Shown here in pieces: positions 52,970 through 61,920 of a stretch of DNA of 64,000 nt. The position numbers and the translations under genes were made by a program. Numbering within the stretch: position 1 is the stretch's first letter; every line of letters starts with the position of its first letter. The stretch is taken from positions 1 to 64,000 of the forward strand of contig CAYVOV010000002.1 in the NCBI GenBank assembly GCA_964453525.1, given 5' to 3'. The DNA is from CAYVOV01 sp964453525 (GTDB lineage: Bacteria; Chloroflexota; Dehalococcoidia; Dehalococcoidales; UBA2162). The notes under the pieces were generated by a model. The model had not been told where the DNA came from. It worked only from the letters and a program-made list of their open reading frames with translations, and searched no databases.

Positions 52970-53001
52970 AAAAAGAAAAAGCCTCCCTATATAGGGAGGC
53001 T
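52970..53001 (-). terminator. Terminator for the minus-strand five-gene operon
   Basis: The palindrome AGCCTCCCTAT/ATAGGGAGGCT (52980-53001) is followed on the minus strand by TTTTTCTTTTT. It is the first good terminator downstream of the membrane-protein gene that ends at 53333. A degenerate T-arm-like ACTCGGGTTCGAATCCCCC lies at 53060-53078 in the same gene-free stretch (52581-53332). Confidence 0.7.
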
Positions 53002-53332
53002 AATAATTCTGGGCAGTGGTCAGAGGCTAAGAGTAGAATTTACTCACTGAACACACAACTCGGGTTCGAATCCCCCTAGCTGGAGCCGGGGTTATAATAG
53101 GCAGAACTTTTTCAACCTCATTTGCAATGAGTGTATAATCAATAGGCTCGTATCTACTACCACGTAGTTGTACCGTAGTCCTACCGCGCATTTACTGTGG
53201 TTTTAGGGAGCAGCACCGATGGAGGTAGACTTAGCTGCGATTTAATGGTCTCACGAGTGGTTGAAAACCAATCGTCTAGTCTTAAGCATTCAACCAGCAC
53301 CAAACCAATTTGGCATACATTATTATCAGGTT

Positions 53333-53827
53333 TCAACTTGAATTCTTCTCAGCAAGAGCAAGTAGGAATATATACAAAGCTACCGCAAGTATCAAGCCTC
53401 CAATCAGGCCGATTAACAATCCGATATCTATAGTGCTTCCCTCGTTGAGGATAGTTTTTGCCGCGTAAACAACTATAATGGTAACCACAGTAGTCAACAA
53501 CATTCTCTTTACCATTGCCACTGAAATGCGATGCAAGTGTGGTGCTCGTTCAGTATGAGGCATTTCACCGAAGACTGTAATCTGGAGCGCAAATGCAGTA
53601 AGGAAAAGTAATAAAGCGAGCAAATAGAACTCTGCGATTGTTAATACTTCTATAGCTAAGTATTTTAATTCAAATAAGGAACGGTTCAAAGAAATTCCCG
53701 CTTCTATCAGGTGCCAAGTACCTGTAAAAACTGTTGCTGCAGAAGTAAATAACAAAGCAAATACCGCCACTTTGATACCCCAAGATGATAGCCAGAGAAA
53801 AATATGATATATGTCTATGTTCCGCAT
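53333..53827 (-). CDS. Four-helix membrane protein, last gene of defence-like operon
   Basis: This 164-residue protein has four predicted transmembrane helices (about 9-28, 55-75, 105-125, 135-158), starting MRNIDIYHIFLWLSSWGIKV. The start at 53827 avoids overlap with the preceding gene; an upstream in-frame codon at 53920 would overlap it by 70 bp. No family is recognised. In the operon it follows a nucleotide-enzyme-like protein by 22 bp, a place where membrane effectors sit in several defence systems. Function is inferred only. Confidence 0.65.
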   Translation of the reverse strand: MRNIDIYHIFLWLSSWGIKVAVFALLFTSAATVFTGTWHLIEAGISLNRSLFELKYLAIEVLTIAEFYLLALLLFLTAFALQITVFGEMPHTERAPHLHRISVAMVKRMLLTTVVTIIVVYAAKTILNEGSTIDIGLLIGLIGGLILAVALYIFLLALAEKNSS

Positions 53828-53849
53828 GATCTTGTTGTCAGAAAATATA

Positions 53850-54419
53850 TTAATCACCAAAAGGGCTACGGAATATTCCCCTTTTTTTCTCTTTCCCAAC
53901 AGAACGAATCTTCCAATCACATGTTCTGTTCCAAATAGATATGCATAAGTTTATCGGAGATTTATCACCTTCTTCTAATGAAAATCTGCTATCATCACGA
54001 ATTAAGCCGTGGTGTGACTCCAACAATTTATAAACATATCCATCGCTATAGCTATCGAATGTATATATCCATAATTTATTTTTTATTTCTCTAATATTTG
54101 CGAATTCAATTGCTTCGGCTGATGAACCGGGGGTTATTGCCAATATTATGGCTAAATCCGAATCAAGAACTTCAGCTTTTAATATTGAATACCAATTACT
54201 GTTTTTAAAGTCCTTATCCCGGATTATAACGGTAAAACCGTATTGTGTTAGAACATATCCAATGTTCTCACGTAAATAGTAAAGCTCATCTCCTGATTTT
54301 GGTCCACCCAGCCATACTTTGAATTTCTTAACGTTACTCTTAATAAGGTTGACCAGTGGTCCAGGTAGCTCTGCTTCTCTTTTGTGAATCTCTTGTAACC
54401 AAGATGTTGTTATTTTCAT
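53850..54419 (-). CDS. TIR/deoxyribosyltransferase-like Rossmann protein
   Basis: This 189-residue protein has a core of KVWLGGPKSGDELYYLRENI, YGFTVIIRDKDF and LDSDLAIILAITPGSSAEAI followed by EFANIREIKNKLWIYTFDS (split here for length). The sequence order of a glycine-rich strand-loop, a second strand with a charged end, a D-x-A-I-I-L strand and a G-S-S-A-E helix resembles TIR domains and nucleoside 2'-deoxyribosyltransferases, with Glu in the SSAEA motif as possible catalytic residue. It could hydrolyse NAD+ or nucleotides. No exact family is proven. Confidence 0.62.
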   Translation of the reverse strand: MKITTSWLQEIHKREAELPGPLVNLIKSNVKKFKVWLGGPKSGDELYYLRENIGYVLTQYGFTVIIRDKDFKNSNWYSILKAEVLDSDLAIILAITPGSSAEAIEFANIREIKNKLWIYTFDSYSDGYVYKLLESHHGLIRDDSRFSLEEGDKSPINLCISIWNRTCDWKIRSVGKEKKRGIFRSPFGD

Positions 54420-54441
54420 TGTGTTTTGAGAAAATAAGCTA

Positions 54442-55305
54442 TCATACGAAAAGCTTCAGATACTCCTTCCCGCTATCAGTCATCTGAACATAACTCTGAT
54501 TACAATTAACGAAATGCGCAGCCTCAAGATCGAACAACGTATCCGAAAATTTATTTGACTCTTTTAACTCGTAGTATAGTTGTTTTCTTTCAACAATTTG
54601 CTTGTCAGCTAGAATGAGAAGTAAGTGCAAAGCTGTAGTACTATTCAATGACATTGCCAGCTCACTAAATACAGTCACAGGGACCTGAAATGAATTTTCA
54701 AGTGTTTGATACGTTCTTGGGGCAATTTGTTCGAAAAGATATTTAGACTCAATAAACCAAACTGGCTTTGAAGGTTGCGTATGAGAGTGCTTTGCCTGAA
54801 GTAAAATAAATTTGTTTTCAAAAATGCTATAATGGATCTTTTCTTCATTTGGGATAGCGAATAGATTAACTTCTGCATCCGCCAATAAATCAAGTGCATC
54901 CATATGATTTTGCCAGCTAGCATTACCCCAACAATCCCACATTTGAGACAATATACGGCGCCCCAATTGTTTCCAGTACGTAGGCGTTCGTGTTTCTCCA
55001 GATGGATACCAATTCTGAATGGAAGATATCATATTGACGATTTCCGAACCTGATGCAGCTTTTTCCCAACATACATATCTGTGCTTTTTGTCAGCTAGTG
55101 CTCTCATTTCGCCAGTAATATGTATAAATCTGCCAGGATTCCCCTCTTTTATTAATCGGTGTAAGCATTCATTTACTGTCGAATATACCCGTTTGTTACC
55201 TTCTACTTCAGAACCAGACTCGTCTAATATCTTAAATTGATTCGAATCTATTCTTGTAATACCAAGACTGGCTAAGGTTTTGAATAAGTCACCATTCTTT
55301 GTCAT
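54442..55305 (-). CDS. Unknown protein with C-terminal winged-helix-like region
   Basis: This 287-residue protein has no recognised family. The N-terminus (about 1-60) and the C-terminus (from about 215, VFSELAMSLNSTTALHLLLI then QIVERKQLYYELKES) look helical, and the last 60 residues resemble a winged helix ending MTDSGKEYLKLF. The start overlaps the radical SAM stop by 4 bp (ATGA type), implying coupled translation. Confidence 0.65.
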   Translation of the reverse strand: MTKNGDLFKTLASLGITRIDSNQFKILDESGSEVEGNKRVYSTVNECLHRLIKEGNPGRFIHITGEMRALADKKHRYVCWEKAASGSEIVNMISSIQNWYPSGETRTPTYWKQLGRRILSQMWDCWGNASWQNHMDALDLLADAEVNLFAIPNEEKIHYSIFENKFILLQAKHSHTQPSKPVWFIESKYLFEQIAPRTYQTLENSFQVPVTVFSELAMSLNSTTALHLLLILADKQIVERKQLYYELKESNKFSDTLFDLEAAHFVNCNQSYVQMTDSGKEYLKLFV

Positions 55306-56447
55306 ATCAAAACCTCCACTAAATTACTATTACAATTATGCTGTTTCGATTTTCGCCGTGCATCCCAATTTAGTTTTTCTTTCCATATGAATTCATCTTG
55401 GTTTGGTTTAAAAGAGAAACACAACGGAACGAAATCCCCAAACTTATCAAGTTTGCTTCTATTGGTACAAGGAGTTAATACCTCTAACTGATGGTCTCGT
55501 ATTTCATTCGTAGAACTGTTATCCCAAATAATTCTGTTTTTGTAATATCTCGCTATTCCGTAAGGAGATGACAGAAGGTTAGAACAAATCTGAATCATTC
55601 CATTTGAGTGAACCAGTACTCTTTCCCCCATTTTTACCGGACAATAGCCATAGTATTCAGGATTTCTTTCAAATTCTTGTCGTGTTACAAAGCATTGAGG
55701 GAGTCTAACTGAGATAGCATATTTACCGTTTTCTATATTCTGATAAACCTCTCTATATGCACCAATCCAATCCTCGATAGATGGATCTAGATTACCCGTC
55801 CAAGTATCCATTGGGGCACCGGCTTTAAAGAGATCATGAAAATTAATGCCATGAACTCCTAGAGATTCAGCGAATCGAATCATATTGTGTATTCCCAAGT
55901 TGCCATGTTCATCACGACGTAAAAGATTCTTATGTATGCAACATGTAATATCGACTTTGTATCCTAAACGTACAGCCTCTATCAGATTCGACATACATAT
56001 ATCAAACGTATTTTTACCTCTAATACAGTCATTCATTTCAGAGTTAGGCCCATCTAGACTAAAGGTTATTTCGTCCAATTTTTTAAAATCATCCATTAGC
56101 ATGAGTCTATGATTGAAAGTTCCGTTGGTACTAATCCTAATATATTCATATCCGAGTCTCTTCGCCGTGCTTATAAGTGTTAGCAAACTAAGATTTTCTT
56201 CTCGGGCTCCGTAGAGTGTGGGTTCTCCACCCAAAAGTGATAATTTACTCGCACCTAATTCCCTGAAATCAGATATCAGGTTAATTGCTTTATTAAGTTC
56301 TATCTCGTGCTCCTTAAGATGGAAAGTTAAACTTGGTTTATATATACATTGAACACACCTGAGATTACATTCGTCTGTAATGTACAAAAAGACCTGTTTT
56401 AATTTCCTAAAGTGGGATAAAAACTCATCACTTATTTGATATTTCAT
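55302..56447 (-). CDS. Radical SAM protein with SPASM-like tail
   Basis: This 381-residue protein has YITDECNLRCVQCIYKP, the radical SAM motif CxxxCxxC (C28, C32, C35 approximately), a SAM-binding LLGGEPTLYG and ISTNGTF, and a C-terminal cysteine-rich region (YCPVKMGERVLVHSNGMIQICS, shortened: VLVHSNGMIQICSN) of SPASM-like form. Members modify peptides, cofactors or nucleosides with a 5'-deoxyadenosyl radical. It overlaps nfo by 4 bp upstream and the unknown gene by 4 bp downstream. The substrate is unknown. Confidence 0.85.
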   Translation of the reverse strand: MKYQISDEFLSHFRKLKQVFLYITDECNLRCVQCIYKPSLTFHLKEHEIELNKAINLISDFRELGASKLSLLGGEPTLYGAREENLSLLTLISTAKRLGYEYIRISTNGTFNHRLMLMDDFKKLDEITFSLDGPNSEMNDCIRGKNTFDICMSNLIEAVRLGYKVDITCCIHKNLLRRDEHGNLGIHNMIRFAESLGVHGINFHDLFKAGAPMDTWTGNLDPSIEDWIGAYREVYQNIENGKYAISVRLPQCFVTRQEFERNPEYYGYCPVKMGERVLVHSNGMIQICSNLLSSPYGIARYYKNRIIWDNSSTNEIRDHQLEVLTPCTNRSKLDKFGDFVPLCFSFKPNQDEFIWKEKLNWDARRKSKQHNCNSNLVEVLI

Positions 56448-57343
56448 TTTTGTAAATCTCCTAGAACCAACTGTCGGGGTTTCTCTACTTCGAACAGTTG
56501 ATTATCAGAGTCTTGTAGGTTCCTGAGTATATCCAGATTATCTTTGCTTTTTTCGTCACGTTCTGGGATTTCAAGTATTTTGGGAACGTTAATGAATCTT
56601 CTGTCCCTCACAAGGGAGTGAAAAGCCTTTAATCCGATATATCCCTCGCCAATTGACGCGTGGCGATCTCGCTTTGAACCTGGCATGGTTTTTGCATCAC
56701 TCACATGGAATACCTTAATTTTCTCTGTTCCGACTATATTATTAAAGCGTTTTAGCGTAGCCTCATATTCTTCATAATCACTCATAGGATATCCTGAAAT
56801 GAAAACGTGTGCAATATCAAAACAAACACCAATAAGCTCCGATCGATAGACATTTTCAATGATAGTAGCAATTTCCTCAAATCGACTTCCAATAGCCCCC
56901 TGCTGACCAGCCATTGTCTCCAGAGCAACTATACTAGTAAAGTCACCGGTATTTTCAAATACCGCATTTAAGGCATCTGTTACTCGTCTGATTCCTGCAT
57001 TCCTATCAGTACCTCTCCAAAAGCCAGGGTGTAATACGAGAATGCGGACACCTAGTTGGTTCGCTCTTTTCAACTCATTTGATAAACGAACGATCGATTT
57101 ACATCTAACGTCATTATCTACAGAAGCTAAATTAACTAGCAAAGGCACATGAGCTATTACTTCTTTCACATTGCTATTATTCCAAGCGGTTTTAAAGTCA
57201 AGTATCTCTTCGTTAGACAATTCTGGTACATCCCACCTTCTAGAGAGGGTGATATATACTTGCATACAATCACAACCCCAATCCTCAGCGTATTTAAAAC
57301 CGTTGATCAATCCACCTATTGTTGGTACGTTAGATCCTAACAT
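56444..57343 (-). CDS. nfo: Endonuclease IV (Nfo)-family AP endonuclease
   Basis: This 299-residue TIM-barrel protein has every metal-ligand motif of endonuclease IV: AHVPLLVNLAS, LHPGFWRG, ALETMAGQQGAIGSRFEE, CFDIAHVFISGYPM, FHVSDAKTMPGSKRDRHASIG (shortened: HVSDAKTMPGSKRDRH) and KILEIPERD, with His, His, Glu, Asp, His, His, Asp, His and Glu in order. It should cleave DNA at abasic sites using three zinc ions. It is the first gene of the operon, behind a TTGAAT-17-TATACT promoter, and is followed by the radical SAM gene. Whether it acts in general repair or on a modified base made by its partner is open. Confidence 0.9.
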   Translation of the reverse strand: MLGSNVPTIGGLINGFKYAEDWGCDCMQVYITLSRRWDVPELSNEEILDFKTAWNNSNVKEVIAHVPLLVNLASVDNDVRCKSIVRLSNELKRANQLGVRILVLHPGFWRGTDRNAGIRRVTDALNAVFENTGDFTSIVALETMAGQQGAIGSRFEEIATIIENVYRSELIGVCFDIAHVFISGYPMSDYEEYEATLKRFNNIVGTEKIKVFHVSDAKTMPGSKRDRHASIGEGYIGLKAFHSLVRDRRFINVPKILEIPERDEKSKDNLDILRNLQDSDNQLFEVEKPRQLVLGDLQK

Positions 57344-57393
57344 TATGCAACTACTTATCTCTACTTAGTGTTAATTGTGTGCATCATCTGATT

Positions 57394-57422
57394 AGTATAG
57401 CCCAAGGATAATTACCATTCAA
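57394..57422 (-). promoter_or_regulatory. Promoter of nfo-radical SAM operon
   Basis: TTGAAT (57422-57417), a 17-nt spacer and TATACT (57399-57394) on the minus strand, 51 nt before the nfo start codon. Thus the operon has its own promoter separate from the restriction-modification genes. Confidence 0.62.
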
Positions 57423-57490
57423 GGACGAGCTTCGGTTGGATCACCTAAAAGCTGGTTCAACCTTCACCAGTATTGTCTACCCCTTTTATT

Positions 57491-58138
57491 TTATGATAAA
57501 TCAAGAAAAAGATGTACTAGCGTTATAGGTATTTGAGAACCATTCTGAATATGTTGACTATGGTATGTATATTCATGAGGGCACAGAGAATTGTTTAGGT
57601 TTAGCGGTAAACATTCCTGAGTGATAATCTTGCGCTTGGCCATTGCTTTTTCAACACGTAAGATTGCATTAGATGTTGCAGAAACCACAACATATCCCAT
57701 CATTATGCCATAATCATGCCCCCTTCCATATCTAGCTTTGACAAATCGCATTATACCTTCATCAACATAATCACCTGCAAGTGAGCTACCCTTACCTCTT
57801 AGCTTCTTCGCCTCTGCTGCTAAATACCGATCATTATCATTAGGATACTCTGTCCAACGGAATTTGATATCAATCCTTAACATTTCAAGGGGATTTTCAA
57901 GGTTACTCTGTGTACCTACTTGGGGATCCCAATTAATAATATCACTTACACCTTCTCGCTGAGCGTGCTTCATTTCATCGCTAAGGTATAGAGTGATATC
58001 ATCCTCAGCTAAATCTGGCGTTGCTATGTTTCTTGCTCGAAGCCTACTCCATCCTGCTACAAGAAGATCTAAGGCTGCACTTACATATAACTGAGAAACA
58101 GGGAAGTATGGTATGCCCAAATAACTAGCATTAGTCAT
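57491..58138 (-). CDS. Putative restriction endonuclease-like partner of the methyltransferase
   Basis: This 215-residue protein of unknown family has RIDIKFRWTEYPNDNDRYLA then AEAKKLRGKGSSL, where D-x-K and E-A-K fit a PD-(D/E)XK nuclease core. It lies 7 bp after the methyltransferase stop on the same strand, the usual place for a restriction gene. The region is AT-rich. Assignment as a nuclease is inferred from motif and position. Confidence 0.6.
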   Translation of the reverse strand: MTNASYLGIPYFPVSQLYVSAALDLLVAGWSRLRARNIATPDLAEDDITLYLSDEMKHAQREGVSDIINWDPQVGTQSNLENPLEMLRIDIKFRWTEYPNDNDRYLAAEAKKLRGKGSSLAGDYVDEGIMRFVKARYGRGHDYGIMMGYVVVSATSNAILRVEKAMAKRKIITQECLPLNLNNSLCPHEYTYHSQHIQNGSQIPITLVHLFLDLS

Positions 58139-58145
58139 TGGATAA

Positions 58146-61100
58146 TTACTCCATATGCTCGCGTACTACAGTGTCAGCATCATTAAGTGCGGAAGCCTCG
58201 TTCCACAGACGGCTTTCACTTGGCTTAATAATCCAGAAAGTCTCGTTATCATAAACTCTTAGGTTACGTTGTACATAAAGATGATCAGTGATTTTTAAGC
58301 GAAGGTGCTCTGATATTTGACCTAGAAGGTCCTGAATACCCGCTATTTGAAATTCATTAATCGTGTTAGCATTACCTCGTTTTTGTAACGTGAAATGACA
58401 TGCTCTTAATGGTGCCTTTTGCACGTTAAATATTGTAGCTGAAAGCTGAAGGTCACCATGATATAAAATTTCATTTAGCTGCAAACATATTCGTCTTGCA
58501 TAGTCGATAAGTTCTTGGGAAGTTGGTTCTCCAATCGCGAGACTATACTTAGCAGTCCTCCTTTGAAGTAAAGGATCTATCGTATATGTTATTGTATCCC
58601 TAATTAGAATAATTTCTTGCTCAGTTAGTTCATATAGACTGAATATTTCGTTATCTAGAGCATCTTCTGCTTGCTTTATATTATCCGCAAGTATTCCAAT
58701 AGCGTTTAAAGTCCAGTTGTTTCGGAGCCAATTTTCCAAAGCCAGCACTCTATTCCATTTTGTACCAGAGCTTTCGTTAATAGAGGCTGGTACAGGTATA
58801 TGCATCCAGTCTCTTGGCTCGATTGTCCTCCAATCCCAACCTAAAGCATAGCCAAACATAAAGGTAAAATATCTAGCTGCCTTTGAGTTAAGAACTGCAT
58901 TCAATCGAAAGGCAAGCGACTGTGATGTATGCGCGAACGAAATTCCATAGTACGTATGGTCAATAATAGCTTGATTCATATCATTCGATGCTTCTAGCAA
59001 AGCAGCGCATTGTTTGTTATCTTGTAATGCTCTACAAAGAACTAGCATGGGTAATTGGAATTTACCTAATCTATAGACCTTTCGATAATTAAAAGGTTGA
59101 AGATCATGAAAGTCAATTCGATAGCGGCTCCTAAAGCCCGAAGCTAGAAACGGTAATCCTAGGAGTTTCGAAGCATCACGCTGTCCCTTGTCTGTTACGG
59201 AAATACCATATGCCCGATGGATTTGCTTACGGATTCCTGCTTCTAGCAGTACTCTATCTAAAGTGGGTAATTCCTGTGTTCTGGAGAGTAAGCGGAAGTC
59301 TCGCGGAGTACCACGGAAAGCTGACTTCCAGAGGAAAGAGTAATTTTGTAATAGATCTTGAGAAAGAGCCTGGATATCATTACCAGATATGACTATTTCG
59401 TCTCGCTTGCGTATCCCTGGATACCATTTTGGTGTTATATATTGTAACAAGGAACTAGAGTCCGGCTTTTTAGAAGAGTATATTACCACTGACGCTGGTA
59501 ATCCAGCTGATGACATCTTACCGAATAGAAGCTTCTCACTAGCAAGGTCAGATAGGTTTACTACACAGTGCAAAGTGTTATTTTGCATAAACTTTTTTCT
59601 CCAGCGTTCGCCTTTCAAAGACGACTGGTGAAACAAGCGGCTACCAACTACGAGAGCAATTGTAGAATCCTTATTAGAAAAATCTCTGGAACGCCACATG
59701 AAAGCTTGGTCTGGTTTGTTGTCTGGAATATTTTCTTGCTGGCAATATTCTAAATCCCATTGACGTTCTATATTTTCAAGGTTCTCAGGTTTCTTCAGGG
59801 CAGTCCATGGGGGATTCCCAGAAATAAGATCAAATCCACCATTGGAAAATGGGAAATTATGATTAAAATCATGTTCAGTATTGAAAAAATCCTGGATGTA
59901 TAGATTGGGTGGTTGGTTATCTTGCTGATTGTTTTCAAGCAGTGGAGGAAAACGCAGAGCATCGGGTGGTTGAGGGTCTGGATCAAGCTCTAAAAGTGCT
60001 AAGTAAAGACTAAAAGCTGCTACATAGACTGCATCGGGATCTTTGTCCATTCCGAAAATCTGCTTCTGCAGTGTCTCGTGAAGTTCCTCTCTATTCAATT
60101 CACGGCCGCATTCCTTTTCTTTAAGCCAGACAAGTCGTCTAAATGCCTCTACTAGGAATACTCCTGAACCGCATGCAGGATCGAGTATTCGAGCTTTAGG
60201 TCGGATATTTTTCATGCCCAGACTGAGGACCAGTTCAACTAGATTAAATCGTGTATAGTGAATACTCATTGCTTCTGCCTTTTCCGGGTCTCTCACATGG
60301 GCAAACATTTCATATATACTGCTGATCAATTCAATAGGGATGATATTAAATGAATAAGGCCAAAGCCTGGGTTGTGTGTCAGGAAAAGCCTTCATATCGT
60401 GCCCTGACAGGAAGCGGTAAAGAATATCTAAATGATCCAATTGAATATCTTGTTCCTCTTTTGAGGTAAGAGGGAACAAATCGCCGTTAAAAGTAGTACG
60501 AAGCCATTCAAAGAAGGTGTAGGTCTTCTCTTTATCACTAAGAAGCTCCTTAAATTCGGTGCAGTTGTAGGTATGAAAATTAGCCGATTTTATTATTTTT
60601 CTATCTTCCAGATACTTGACAAATATAGCTCTTCCAAGCAATGCGTGAGCCGTCGTAGAATCAAGTTTCTTGCCGACTAATAATCTTTCAGTTGTTGTCA
60701 GATCTCTTAGTAATGCCGAATCTACACGCTGGTCTGGGTTTACCTTACGTCCTTGTCCGGTTCGCCAAAACTCACCAGTGTCAAATTTGCTTTTGTGAAA
60801 TTCCTCAACATTTTTGAGGTCCTGTTCAATACTACCTATTTCTCCAAGCAAGTGATTTTGGGGATTTTTCAGGTCGTCAGGCTGAGGCCGAGCGAAACTA
60901 TTGTAAATTCGTATTGCATCAGTAGTGACTATCCAGAGAGTCGGTATTCGCCCATGGTTCCATATCTTAGTACGAAGTTGATAAATCATCTCATTGGTGA
61001 GAGTATCTGTGAATTTGAAATATATACAGGGAGTCCCTGGAATCTCATCTGTGGGGCCAGGTACTTCGTAGATAAGATCGGTATTTATATCAGTTTCCTT

Positions 61101-61244
61101 TAATAGGCTTCTATAGCGTAGATATGTGGTGACTCTTTCTTTGGCGCGCTCGGAATTAATGAGGCCGGAGACTACTTGCCCTTCTTCAATAAATCCACAC
61201 TTTTCTAATAGTTCTTTGAATTGTCCGATTGTCTCGGGACTCAT
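58146..61244 (-). CDS. Eco57I-like N6-adenine DNA methyltransferase, restriction-modification type
   Basis: This 1032-residue protein has an N-terminal domain of about 340 residues, then the methyltransferase with motif I ILDPACGSGVFLVEAFRRL (near residue 355) and catalytic motif IV GNPPWTALKK (near 475), and a long C-terminal region with target-recognition-like and helical segments (to 1032). The NPPW motif identifies N6-adenine methylation. It resembles Eco57I-family and PglX-like enzymes; it lacks an obvious helicase. It overlaps the upstream winged-helix gene by 4 bp and is followed by the nuclease-like gene. Confidence 0.88.
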   Translation of the reverse strand: MSPETIGQFKELLEKCGFIEEGQVVSGLINSERAKERVTTYLRYRSLLKETDINTDLIYEVPGPTDEIPGTPCIYFKFTDTLTNEMIYQLRTKIWNHGRIPTLWIVTTDAIRIYNSFARPQPDDLKNPQNHLLGEIGSIEQDLKNVEEFHKSKFDTGEFWRTGQGRKVNPDQRVDSALLRDLTTTERLLVGKKLDSTTAHALLGRAIFVKYLEDRKIIKSANFHTYNCTEFKELLSDKEKTYTFFEWLRTTFNGDLFPLTSKEEQDIQLDHLDILYRFLSGHDMKAFPDTQPRLWPYSFNIIPIELISSIYEMFAHVRDPEKAEAMSIHYTRFNLVELVLSLGMKNIRPKARILDPACGSGVFLVEAFRRLVWLKEKECGRELNREELHETLQKQIFGMDKDPDAVYVAAFSLYLALLELDPDPQPPDALRFPPLLENNQQDNQPPNLYIQDFFNTEHDFNHNFPFSNGGFDLISGNPPWTALKKPENLENIERQWDLEYCQQENIPDNKPDQAFMWRSRDFSNKDSTIALVVGSRLFHQSSLKGERWRKKFMQNNTLHCVVNLSDLASEKLLFGKMSSAGLPASVVIYSSKKPDSSSLLQYITPKWYPGIRKRDEIVISGNDIQALSQDLLQNYSFLWKSAFRGTPRDFRLLSRTQELPTLDRVLLEAGIRKQIHRAYGISVTDKGQRDASKLLGLPFLASGFRSRYRIDFHDLQPFNYRKVYRLGKFQLPMLVLCRALQDNKQCAALLEASNDMNQAIIDHTYYGISFAHTSQSLAFRLNAVLNSKAARYFTFMFGYALGWDWRTIEPRDWMHIPVPASINESSGTKWNRVLALENWLRNNWTLNAIGILADNIKQAEDALDNEIFSLYELTEQEIILIRDTITYTIDPLLQRRTAKYSLAIGEPTSQELIDYARRICLQLNEILYHGDLQLSATIFNVQKAPLRACHFTLQKRGNANTINEFQIAGIQDLLGQISEHLRLKITDHLYVQRNLRVYDNETFWIIKPSESRLWNEASALNDADTVVREHME

Positions 61245-61486
61245 TTTTCGTCTCCCTTGTCTCCTGGTTGGGGACTGCTAACTAGTTCGTAACACCAACC
61301 ATGATCGTCACGTACGGAGCGAATATTATATCCACGATTCCTAAGTTCGGTGATAATTCTATGGGTGGTAGCTTGAGAAACATGTATAGAGGTGGAGATT
61401 TTTTTCGCGTTCATCGAATTGTGAGTGATTAGATCAATTACTCGCTGAAATCGTCGCTCAATTTGACGGGAACGCTCATAAGGCAT
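61241..61486 (-). CDS. Winged-helix controller of the restriction-modification operon
   Basis: This protein of about 81 residues begins MPYERSRQIERRFQRVIDLI and has a helix-turn-helix SMNAKKISTSIHVSQATTHR followed by a wing (RGYNIRSVRDDHGWCYEL). The start at 61486 is chosen because the predicted transcription start is near 61501; an in-frame codon at 61540 lies upstream of the promoter. Its stop overlaps the methyltransferase start by 4 bp. It probably binds the palindromic operators overlapping its own promoter, a control-protein role typical of restriction-modification units. Confidence 0.78.
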   Translation of the reverse strand: MPYERSRQIERRFQRVIDLITHNSMNAKKISTSIHVSQATTHRIITELRNRGYNIRSVRDDHGWCYELVSSPQPGDKGDEK

Positions 61487-61507
61487 ATGCTTCACACTTT
61501 TTCTAAA

Positions 61508-61582
61508 ATTATAAATCAAAAAATGATATATGTCAATCATAAATTGATATATTTATATCATTAACTGATAGATATATATCAG
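61508..61582 (-). promoter_or_regulatory. Consensus promoter and triple operator of the restriction-modification operon
   Basis: TTGACA (61536-61531), a 17-nt spacer and TATAAT (61513-61508) form a perfect sigma-70 promoter on the minus strand. TGATATA half-sites occur in the spacer and twice upstream as palindromes: TGATATA-tt-TATATCA (61545-61560) and CTGATA-gatata-TATCAG (61565-61582). They are probably binding sites for the small winged-helix protein. Confidence 0.78.
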
Positions 61583-61920
61583 TATTATGATGCCCGAAGT
61601 GACGTAACCGATTACAGCTTCATACCCTTTGATCCCAAACTAACTCCCTAATCTTGAATCCCTGAGCACAAGCCTCGTTCTCTTCACATTCTTGTCTGAA
61701 GAAATTTATTAGCTTGATAGGCATGTAAATTGTTTATCCACTTGTTCTTTGCTCCAACCATTAAAGCTAAAGTGGTCACCCACTGGTCAAACCACCAAGA
61801 CCAGATTGGGTAACCACTGGTCGAACCACTGAAGCTAATTGGGTGGTTTTCAACCGCTCGTAAGACCCCTAAATCGAAGCTAAATCCGCCTCCACCAGGG
61901 TCACCCCCCTTGAATTCAGT

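Noticed and set aside
53333..57343. Viperin-type radical SAM system
   Set aside because: The radical SAM motif is CxxxCxxC with a SPASM-like tail and lacks viperin-type C-terminal motifs that I can recognise.
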